Below are positions 47,890 to 56,447 of a DNA stretch of 64,000 bases, piece by piece (positions within the stretch are counted from its first letter, which is position 1; each line of letters begins with the position of its first letter). A model generated the notes under the pieces. That model worked only from the letters and a program-made list of their open reading frames with translations, was not told where the DNA came from and ran no database searches. The stretch spans positions 3,370,501-3,434,500 of the forward strand of contig WPIO01000005.1 in assembly GCA_009760855.2 (NCBI GenBank). Reading direction: 5' to 3'. The position numbers and the translations under genes are program-made. The DNA comes from Cristatella mucedo (Eukaryota > Bryozoa > Phylactolaemata > Cristatellidae).

Positions 47890-49380
47890 CCGTGCGCCCT
47901 TGGGCTCCGTGCGTTGTATTAAACTGTTGGTGGTGGTCATCGGCTGGCTCTCTGCTGTGCGAATCAAACTACAAATCACTCCCCGGAGCAGTTGGAGCAT
48001 TGAATCACGCTGACTGGCGTGTATCCAACAGTCTCTTTGGTGTTAGCCAGCCTGCATTCTATTCCAGCCTCTCTTTGAGGATGGCCCAGCGTGCTGCCGA
48101 ACAAAAACTCGTACAGACGTTAAACAAAGTCGGTGAACGACATAGCATCGGCATAGCAGGCTGTTGCCAACTTACCAACGAGGTTCAAGAAATGACCTGC
48201 ATAGGGTATGTAGGCGGTTTGAGGATTTGCCTGCCGTATAAGAGCCTGCACACATCTGTATTTGCCGCTCATGTTGCTGGCGTAATCTTACGACTATCGT
48301 CGACAATTATCAATGTGCTAAGCAGAAACTGAGGCAAGCTAACGGCCAGCTGCTCACCTTTGTGACCTTACTGTTTAATTAAACAGCCTCTTTTTGTATA
48401 GCGACAGAAGAGCCTTTACGGCTATCACCACCGCTTGCAGTGGCGATAAAGAATCACCCACCACAGGAATCGAACCCACGACCTCGGGACCGAGGTCGTG
48501 AAAGCAACCGCCTTACCTAGTGTGCCATCACGGCTCACATTCCGATCAACAATTGACTGGCCAATCGGCTGAATTAGTATATTGCAGGTGCTGGTGGACC
48601 GGTATGAAGTGTGTCATTTTCCCTTGTTAGCATGCATCTGTAGATTTCTCAATGAAGGGATCAAATATTGATATGCGTTCAAGGCTTTCCAAATAATTGC
48701 CACGATGGCAGAACCAAAGATCAGGTTGTCACCTCTAAAGGCCAGGCCACGTTCAAATACAAAGGGAATAGTTTCGAACAACCGCCATAGAACTGCATGC
48801 CAATAATGGCGTTGCTTGTCATACTGCTTTGTTAGCACCTGATCAACACGTTTTGCGGCGTCGCGACGTTTAATCACGGATGTTTGATGAGTAGAACTGA
48901 CCTCGCGATCCGTGTGTTGCTTCATATACTTCCAGTTGCAAAAACCTTTTGTGCGGAAAGCTGCAACTTCTGGCGACATTAGCTTGCATGGAAGGTAAAA
49001 TAAGTAAAGCTTAGATGGTAAATAGCAAAGCCAGTCACGATTAATAGGTTTCTTCGACAGCAGATGAGTTTTATGAACAGGTCACGTGAGCATTTTCTTT
49101 GTTTTCCATCGGCTTCGTAGACAGATCTAGTTAGAGTGAAATCCCGAGTCCCAGTGGGCACATTTCGTACTATTTGCTGTCCCCCCATACTCGCGCATGT
49201 CATTGGTAATCTCGACGGGCTATTCGCCGAGGTCTGTAGAGTAGCAGAAAGCAAATAAACACCAAGTTGCAACATCATAACATTAAAAAAACTCGGTGAT
49301 TTTCGTTTCAGCGTCTTCTGCCTGTTGGAATGGCGGACAGTCCACTTGCGTTTTCTCTTTAGTTTTAGCTGTGGTCTCAT
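47890..49380 (-). mobile_element. hAT-type transposase (DUF4371/TTF group), N-terminal and core remnant
   Basis: The - strand shows, from its N-terminal side: a TTF-type region with DPANWP-like SANSPSRLPMT and a Cys-rich end (49380-48979), and then GFCNWKYMKQHTDREVSSTH, YDKQRHYWHAVLWRLFETI and ERGLAFRGDN (48979-48614), hallmark sequences of hAT-related DUF4371 transposases. After SINE copy d it continues with SGKYRCVQALIRQANPQTAY and PYAGHFLNLVGKLATACYAD (about 48.3-48.1 kb), the core near the insertion domain. The C-terminal part lies beyond the Polinton at 35.5-36.6 kb. Frameshifts and stops are present. A domesticated ZMYM1-like gene is an alternative, but the decay argues against it. Confidence 0.83.
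48374..48537 (-). mobile_element. tRNA-derived SINE, family S1, copy d, nested in hAT
   Basis: The reverse complement has the S1 head GAGCCGTGATGGCACACTAG GTAAGG with A box TGGCACACTAGG, B box GGGTTCGATTCCTG, GGGTGATTCTTTATCGCC, the AGCCGTAAAGGCTCTTCTGT body and the tail AAAGAGGCTGTTTAATTAA. It interrupts hAT coding sequence. It is one of the two best-preserved copies, along with e. Confidence 0.88.
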
Positions 49381-49639
49381 TTACGTTAGTAGTCGCAGTC
49401 GCTGAAACTTTGACATCTACTCCTCCTCAACCTCCTAAGCTGGAGCGGTCATGCAGGGCTGAGTTTCCTGCCCAAAGTACGTCGTAATCGACCGCGTTCC
49501 GGTCATAGCGGCTGCATCCCGCTGCGCCTGTTCATGACGTTTTTGCCAACCGGTCTTAAACTTTCGGTTTATGTTGCACTCGCTTGAAGTTATGTCATTA
49601 TACTAACTGTAATTTTATAACCTTTTTATAACCTAAACA

Positions 49640-49775
49640 GGCTATTGTTGTTGTTTATTGAGCATGCTCCCACTAACCATTCAATCACTTTTCTTTTTGC
49701 AGTCGATGTAAAGCGCCTACAAAGAGATCGAGTTCTCTGAGGGCGCTTAATCAAACGCATTATTATTATTATTAC
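49640..49775 (+). mobile_element. LINE family A, 3' tail fragment
   Basis: The family A 3' UTR (TTGTTTATTGAGCATGCTCC, GTAAAGCGCCTACAAAGAGA, GAGGGCGCTTAATCAAACGC) and ATT-repeat tail. About 135 bp. Confidence 0.82.
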
Positions 49776-49859
49776 TGTAGTATAAAATATAAAAGCAAGT
49801 TAATATTACGATAACAAATAAATTTAACCACACAGACGCGGTTAAATTAAGCCAGTCAC

Positions 49860-50250
49860 TGTTTTCGGTCGAGTAAGGTTGCGTGTCGAGTCAGCAATTA
49901 GTTTCCGTCCACCAACCCGTGTGTACGTTATCCACTCTCACTCGCAGTCTTCCCGCCCCGTGCTCCGGAGCCGTATGCCCGACGGCTAAGACCACTAGTA
50001 CGTGCGCTCGCCCGCCAGCGTCGCCTATGTACAAATACAGCCGTCGTCATATCACTCGAAACGCATGTGTAGGGGGCTTCGCGCGCGTCATTTTCTTCGC
50101 CGCGTACGCGCGCGGGCTCCTACTAGCCATTCGCTAGTATCAGCCTACGCCCGGTCGAGCCGTTTCGAGACGGACCGCGAGCGAGCTTTCCGTCGAAGGC
50201 GCACAGCACGCCAGGCCGCTAGCCTCTCATCTGTAAATATTCTTTAGCTT
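49860..50250. other. CpG-rich segment upstream of TMEM222
   Basis: Markedly richer in CG dinucleotides than its surroundings (for example GCGCGCGTCA and CGCGTACGCGCGCGGG around 50078-50114). Short open frames here have no protein signature. It could be a CpG-island promoter of the TMEM222 gene 1.1 kb downstream; no TATA box or initiator is evident. Confidence 0.4.
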
Positions 50251-50636
50251 CTTGGAAAAGAAATAGTGGCTTCTCTGGTAGCAGAAGCCGATTTTTTCAG
50301 CCAATGACGCGCCGATAAGATGGCCTTTCAGCTTCTTCCGTTCAGTGTAAGCAAAAACGGTTTTACTCCCAAGCGGGAAAATTCCTAATACCTGCACCAA
50401 AAAGAGCCATCCGGAAGCCTTTATAGACACTTTCTAAACTAGAGACTGTTAATCCAATTCTGAATTGCAGAGTGCCCATGGGGAGCGCGGGGCGTCGGCT
50501 AGGGCGGAACCACGTGATGGCGCAATCCCGCCCACATAACTACTAGCAAATAGTAATAGCAGATGAGACAAACTTGTATCTACATTACATTGGAACTAAA
50601 ACTAAATCATTGCAACAAAAAGTTGCTACTTAGATG

Positions 50637-50875
50637 CGCGGGGTCCCTGGTACACTACCAAATTTCCAACCCATAAAGACGGCCAGGTTATAACGCTCTA
50701 CCGCTCTTTTTCTCCGAAGTACGGCCGAAGAGATATCGGCCCCAAAATAGTGCAGCGTTCTCCAGTAATCTCTCGACGTCCCATGAAGAATATAGTGACC
50801 GGGACCCTGAATGTGACCAGGCACAATTTAAAAATTGTAGTCAGGAGGGAATTAAACTCCTGGCGACCCCGCACC
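50637..50875. mobile_element. Candidate short element with GCGGGGTC inverted ends
   Basis: A 239-bp segment whose left end GCGGGGTCCCTGG and right end (reverse complement GCGGGGTCGCCAGG) form imperfect inverted repeats, extending weakly into AATTTCC/AATTCCC. The right end holds a small palindrome (CAGGAG..CTCCTG). No target-site duplication is clear. A 64-codon frame inside (- strand) matches nothing known. It could be a non-autonomous DNA transposon or a structured single-copy sequence. Confidence 0.3.
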
Positions 50876-51358
50876 TATCACCTGCGTTGCCCTGTATAAC
50901 CTAATTGCACGTGTACCGCGGATGGCCGATGTTTGCTGTTACATGAGGAACTTTTTATAAGAAAGCCAGTGGATTTATATTTCATCACCATTGAAGGCAA
51001 CTCCAGCGTTGAACCGGTAGAGTTTTGTTGCCAGAAAATCCGCTCGTGTGAGCGTTGCAGCCTAGCCTCGGTCGAACGTACCCGATTGAGAAAGAAACTA
51101 GTTAGATCCCCGTTGCCTCCTTTCAGTTGTAGTTGTATTTCAGTGGCGACAGTGCTCTGCCCTCGTAAACTAGGACAGACCACGGGATGCACTGGTGGCG
51201 GGATGCCGCGTTCCTGACTCCAGCCAAACTTACCGAAGTAGCTGACGCCCTGTGCGTATATCTACGAAATTGAGTCCATGTACCGCTCTCACTCGGGGGG
51301 GGGCGGAGGTTGCGCAGTTCGTCGTAATGGCTGCTGCATGCTTCGCTGGTCCCTAGTG

Positions 51359-51970
51359 ATGAGTCTGCAGCCTGACGACACTGAGCGTGCCCAGTCGAAG
51401 AACCAACCCGAGGCTCGCGCTGCTGTCGGCGAATCACGCGAGTCGGCAGGACAGCAAAGGATGCCGCTGTTCGGCAGCAGAATTGATCCTTTCGCCGTCC
51501 GATATCCCCATTCCATCGTGTGGACGCCTATTCCGATTCTGACATGGCTTGTGCCTTTTATTGGGCACATGGGTATTGCCACCACATCGGGTGTAATCCG
51601 AGATTTTGCCGGACCGTATTTTGTTTCGGAGGACAACATGGCATTTGGAAATCCGACGAAATACTGGCAACTGTCGTTGGACGCTGTGGAAAAAGACGGC
51701 TGGGACCAGGCGGTGTCGGAAGCTTCGGAGATCTACAAGGAGAGAATGCATAACCTCTGCTGTGATAACTGTCACTCTCACGTTGCTACCGCATTGAACT
51801 TGATGTATTATAAGGGCTCCTCTTCGTGGAACATGGTCAAACTATGCTTCCTGATGCTGTGGCACGGCAAATACGTCAACTTTGTTGGCTTCCTAAAAAC
51901 GTGGCTGCCTTTTCTAATTATGTGCGCAGTTATTGTGGTTGCTGTGACTGTTACGCACACACAACATTAG
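51359..51970 (+). CDS. TMEM222: Transmembrane protein 222 (DUF778), single exon
   Basis: 203 residues from the ATG at 51359 (in-frame ATGs at 51278 and 51338 would add 27 or 7). The chosen start gives a length close to the about 208 of vertebrate TMEM222 and has a purine at -3. After a charged, Gln/Ala-rich N-terminal 50 residues the protein follows the family closely: VWTPIPILTWLVPFIGHMGI (first hydrophobic segment), GVIRDFAGPYFVSEDNMAFG, KERMHNLCCDNCHSHVATAL and a C-terminal membrane segment (FLKTWLPFLIMCAVIVVAVT). DUF778 proteins are small membrane proteins related to plant RTE1; their molecular role is poorly known. The whole family domain is in one uninterrupted frame, whereas vertebrate genes are split by introns and both neighbours here have many. 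No poly(A) tract or target duplication marks a retrocopy. Confidence 0.93.
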   Translation: MSLQPDDTERAQSKNQPEARAAVGESRESAGQQRMPLFGSRIDPFAVRYPHSIVWTPIPILTWLVPFIGHMGIATTSGVIRDFAGPYFVSEDNMAFGNPTKYWQLSLDAVEKDGWDQAVSEASEIYKERMHNLCCDNCHSHVATALNLMYYKGSSSWNMVKLCFLMLWHGKYVNFVGFLKTWLPFLIMCAVIVVAVTVTHTQH

Positions 51971-52800
51971 GACTTCGTGGAGCTCTTTGGAATGGAAAAG
52001 CATTGGTGCGATTTCGCCACCAACCATGGCCTACAAATGTAGGGACATCATGCGAACCTTTCTGTTGTATCAGGAAAACAGTCTTAGCACGTACCCATAT
52101 GCCATTCGTAATGTCCTAACTTCCAGCACATCAGGTATCTTGAACATGGGCTCCCGTGAGAGTACGTCGTAATTCTTAGCCTGCACGTGCTTATCGAGCT
52201 CGGCTTGGCAAAGAAGTTCAGTGTAAGCAAATGATGTGTGCTTATGTTCATGCATATGCTGCAAATGTTGATCACACTACCTCTTTTGCTTCTTCTGATA
52301 GCTGCTGGTGCCTTCGGCGTATTGAGCGATAGCTCAAGATAGGTCAATTCATATTAAACAGATTGCCACTGAGCATTTCGGTGCCTATCAACTCGGTTAC
52401 TGCACATGTCATCTGTAGTGCAGTGCCATGGTGGGTCCAACCGTCTTTATATTCTCGACCAAGTTGGCTGCATAGCTCACCACGACGGAAGGGGCATCCT
52501 AGCTAGGTAGCTGTGAAGCATGGCTGTACTTTTTGGCCAAGACCGATGGAAGTGATAACTTAACGACCAATACAGAACTAGCACCTTTATTGAAAACGAT
52601 GGGCCGATGACAAGTGTGGAAACGGTTTTGATCGAGTCAAATCGCGAGACCCCAAGCAATTCATAACATAACCTAGCAAGACAGTGACTGCCTCTGCCAC
52701 ATTACATTTGCTAATGTATTGACCAGCTCGAGTGTTGTATCATCCGAATTTTCGCAGTAGTAGATTGCTACCTGTAAGTAGCAGGCAGGCGAATCTAGTT
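51971..52800. other. 3' flank of TMEM222, nothing recognised
   Basis: Contains the presumed 3' UTR. Several short frames on both strands, none with a family signature; no clear AATAAA close to the stop. Confidence 0.4.
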
Positions 52801-53085
52801 ATAGCTGACGTGGTCATAGAGCAATAGGTCATTTTTGAACAGAACATTCTGATGTGCACAGGCTGAAGGGCATGTGTACGTCAAGCTGCCTTTGAGGGCT
52901 AGGCTTTCCAGTTTCTGGGTGACACTAAGTGTGCTTATGTTTTGTTGGTGTTATCCTCATTCAACTTGAAAGAGGTTGCTTGTTATCCAAGTGCTTAAGT
53001 CAGCAAAGCATAGTACTAGTGCGTTAAGACAGTTCGACGTGCTGGAAGCTAGGGAGGGATTAAAGCAAAAAGGATCAGAGCTCAC
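52801..53085 (-). mobile_element. LINE family A, old fragment
   Basis: Diverged reverse-complement matches to the thumb region of family A: GACGTGGTCATAGAGCAATA GGTCA, GGCTTTCCAGTTTCTGGGTG and GTGCTGGAAGCTAGGGAGGG, in the expected order and spacing. Heavily decayed. Confidence 0.65.
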
Positions 53086-53868
53086 AGACACTCGAGCTCG
53101 TTAGTATCAGCAAATAGCAGTCGGCAAAAAAGAATCACCCAACTGCCGAGGTGCCTAAAATGGCCATCGAACCCAAAAGATTCTGATTCTGTGTTGAAAA
53201 AGAACGTTGCTGCAACCTGCTGTGGTCATGTGCAGTAAATGAAATGCACTTACATATGAAGACAAGTTTCAGTTCAAGTATATGAATTTGTAGTGCTAAA
53301 ACAAATGTGTACTGCCACGACAGGCAGTAGCCTGTGAGCGGCTCAGGTACTGGGCAAACTAAGCATTCAGACATTTGCCTCTATCGTTCTCCAAACGCCA
53401 CGTAGACAAAAACGTTAGTCTTCAGGTGTGATATGCCCGCCAGAGCTCTGAGCCTTCTATCCACTTCACCCCAGAGACACCCAATGCGACTCAGGATCGA
53501 AGATTGACCAGACCACTCTGTTAGTGTAATGGCCCTAAACCAAATTCGTGGAAGTGTTCAGCCGAGTGCTTAGGGCTCATTACCCTGTTGGAAAAATCAT
53601 GTCCATGAAAGCAACGTTCTGGAGTCGTTCTAAATAAATGCCATGCGTCGCGATGCCAGGTGTCCACGCCACAGAAATCTTCTAATGCAATTATTATTTA
53701 AACCTTTACTTAAGTAATGACACACGAATCATATACATTAGCAATTACTAAAGTCTTCGACTCGGCTCCAGGGTGCATTGCACTCTCATCCAAGCCCATT
53801 GCAAGCAAGCCACTTTGTGCTTCACAGACAGAAGTGACAGCTTCTTTTTCCCACTCAGAGCATACATA
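53086..53868. other. Non-coding stretch, nothing recognised
   Basis: No family signature or repeat identified between the old LINE A fragment and the LINE B 3' end. Confidence 0.45.
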
Positions 53869-54145
53869 CTTTCTTACGCAACGACATCTACTCTCCAACT
53901 GCCGACTATGGCACATCTTTTTCAGCGGTCCTGAACTGCTACTTCTATGCTACTCACTACATCAACTGCTCTCCTGACTCTGCTATGCTTCCTACTTTCT
54001 CTTTGTTGCGTGAGACGAAGTCTGTTGGCTACCGAATGCGTACCAAAAGCCGCTTAGGCTGTGAGTGCGCTATACAAAACTCTCCTGCGTAACACCCACA
54101 TGGTCTTTATGACTTTGTGGAGTTACTGACGGAGATACATCTTCT
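53869..54145 (+). mobile_element. LINE family B, 3' end fragment
   Basis: Begins at TTCTTACGCAACGACATCTA and runs through the [18 protein letters not shown] block to the tail TTTGTGGAGTTACTGACGGA GATACAT. Nearly identical to 6550-6815, so comparatively young. 5'-truncated. Confidence 0.85.
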
Positions 54146-54499
54146 TGCAGCCTAATCGTATCCATACCAACTCGCTTCCCAATAGCAGCCAGCAAGTTTT
54201 GAGCACGAGCCCTCGCAGAGGTAAGATGATGCCTAAACCTTTACTCATCTGCCCTTGCAGGTGTGATGAAACGTGTACAGTGGGTCTCTTTGCTTCATCC
54301 ACGATATCAGTCGTAGCCATCTTCTTCAGGTTGTCACTCGCCGAAGTCACACCAATTTGCAATTGTAAAGCAATTGCAACGTTACGAAGTCCCTTTTGGA
54401 GCAAAGAAGTGACTAGAGGGTCTTACGCATGCCGATTGGCAATATCTTGTGATGAGAAAATGAGCATAGCTGGGGCACGATTGTTTTCATTGTACTGAA

Positions 54500-55090
54500 C
54501 ATGTTTAAGTACCACCATCTGCATAAAAATGAAAACCCAGACCATACTTTGCGAATACATCGGCAAAACTATAAATCTCGGGAGAGTATACAGTGTGAGA
54601 AGTAAACCCAGCATAGATCTGCGGATTACGCATATTGTTGAGGCCCCCCCATAACCGTTGGCTCTATGTTCAGAAGTCTCCGACTGAGGTGGGATCACTG
54701 AGCCTTTGCAGTGCAGCACCAGCGATGCTTAGGAGACTGGTGCCTAGGAGACTGAGCCGTGATGACACACTAGGTAAGGTGGTTGCTTTCACGACCTCGG
54801 TCCCGAGGTCGTGGGTTCGATTCCTGCGGTGGGCGATTCTTTATCGCCACTGCAAGCGGTGGTGATAGCCGCATATGGCTCTTCTGTCGCTATAAAAAAG
54901 AGGCTGTTTAATCAGGTAGGATTTTTTTTGGTGCTCAAGAAGGACTCGGGGATCACTGGTATCAAATGCTAACGAGAGATCCGGCAGAACCAGAACTACC
55001 AAAGTCGGCACTCCTGAGGTCGTTATGCGCTCACAATAGCTGCAGTTTTAAATGCGGGTTTGCTGGCCGGACAGTATTCACTCCAGTGCA
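54500..55090 (-). mobile_element. LINE family A, old fragment split by SINE S1 copy e
   Basis: Diverged family A RT sequence in reverse complement: CCACCATCTGCATAAAAATG AAAACCC (YADD region), then AGAGTATACAGTGTGAGAAG and GCAGCACCAGCGATGCTTAG left of the SINE. Right of it come GTGCTCAAGAAGGACTCGGG and ATCAAATGCTAACGAGAGAT, in the same order as in the 40.3-42.3 kb copy. Confidence 0.72.
54754..54915 (+). mobile_element. tRNA-derived SINE, family S1, copy e, nested in LINE A
   Basis: Head GAGCCGTGATGACACACTAG GTAAGG, B box GGTTCGATTCC, GGGCGATTCTTTATCGCCAC, GGTGATAGCCGCATATGGC and tail AAAGAGGCTGTTTAATCAG. LINE A sequence flanks it on both sides. Confidence 0.88.
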
Positions 55091-56273
55091 TTTGATAGGC
55101 ATGTCAATCGTTAGTGAGCTCGAGCGTGAACTGGCGGTGCATACGATGCGACCGCTCTTAACAGACTCCTGTGATGTTCGGTTGCACTACTTTTGTCTAA
55201 TCTCCTTCCACTCGTTAAGAACCCAGGCAGCACACCCTCACGGTCTCACCCTTACGCCAACCCGGATCCTGCAACCGACGCGAGCATTCCGGATTCTGCA
55301 ACCAAGAGCGACCAGAGCCTGCACTCGGCAAGAAAGGTTGCAGGCCAAATGCGGCAGCAAATTTCGAATTTCGCTCACGAAACAAGCATACAATTACAAG
55401 GGCTTGTTTTCATGCGACCGAGTCCTCACAGTGCGGCTCGTGGAGCCCTCAAGCTAGCTTGCAACAGTAGGTAGGACTGCAGTAGTGCTTAAAGGGTCCC
55501 AGTACGCCCCTCGACTGCAACTGGCGGCAAGTATCGGGTGCAAGTCACGCCGCATGAGACGGCAGCACCAGAAGCATGGCGATCGGCACTCGACACTCCT
55601 GTGACCGTAGAGCCATGGTGGTACCGATGACGACATCACCCAGTGCTCCATCCATCAGCCACGCACTGCACCAACAAGCCAGGGTGAAGCTAAGGGCACG
55701 GGAGGGGGGACATTAACAGAGCTACGTCCAGAGTGAAGCAGTGGTGGCGGAGGCGATATACAGTGGTGAACAGCATGCTGCTAGATGTTCCGGCCCAGGC
55801 ACCGGCGTGTCGAGACTCGACGACAGTCGGAGCATCCGAACTTGTGTCTGGCGGAAGTACAGCAGTTCCAGCAATGACAGCTAGTACCACCCACCTCGAC
55901 AGTAGTATGCAGTTAGCAGACAGCCGGGAATGCTTATAGACTCGTTGGTTAGTCCAGGCAGCCATCTATCTACCGAGTTCCACGGACCTGACACCATAGA
56001 TCATTAGCGCAGCTCCACATCGATGCTGTGTACTGCACTGCCGGCTACGGTGTGAGTTCATGCTGGCAGCAGCGCATGAAAGTTCATTGAAGGTGCATGT
56101 GCAGCAGCAACCTCGGCAATTAAAGTTGCACGTGATGCTAAGAGCTGCAGCAGGACAGGCCCTCTGACCGAGAACTCAGATCGTGTGGCCCAATTACGGT
56201 TACCACAATGGTGCTGCTGCCCACCAGCTGGGTGCATCTGTTGAGACATCATCAAGAGGCCTATCGTGGCCGT
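55091..56273. other. Intergenic / SMAP 3' flank, no gene recognised
   Basis: Frames of up to 163 codons (54966-55457 +) run out of LINE debris and show no family signature. Part of this stretch should be the 3' UTR of the SMAP gene on the - strand; no poly(A) signal was identified with confidence. Confidence 0.4.
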
Positions 56274-56447
56274 TCAGTGCCACAAATTGAAGTCCAATGT
56301 CTTGCCTGCTGCCGTCGAGCCACCTGCCGATCGACCACCAACATCTGCCCACATGGAACCACCGTTAGTCACCTGCTGCTGCTGCTGGTGTTGTGCAGCC
56401 ATGACTCCGGGAGGACCCATGCTGAGGCCGGCCATCTGCTGCTGCAG
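56274..56447 (-). CDS. SMAP: SMAP last coding exon
   Basis: Acceptor CGTTGCAG just before CTGCAGCAG; 57 residues and TGA. Begins LQQQMAGLSMGPPGVMAAQ, has a five-Gln run and ends GKTLDFNLWH. An acceptor six bases further in (CTGCAG|CAG) would also keep the frame. Confidence 0.85.
   Translation of the reverse strand: MQQQMAGLSMGPPGVMAAQHQQQQQVTNGGSMWADVGGRSAGGSTAAGKTLDFNLWH

Noticed and set aside
48614-48979. A host ZMYM1-like gene on the - strand
   Set aside because: The sequence is a DUF4371/hAT transposase core with frameshifts, and its other half is separated by a Polinton, so a decayed transposon is the simpler reading.
54966-55457. 163-codon + strand frame as a gene
   Set aside because: It begins in antisense LINE A debris next to a SINE and continues into sequence with no protein signature.
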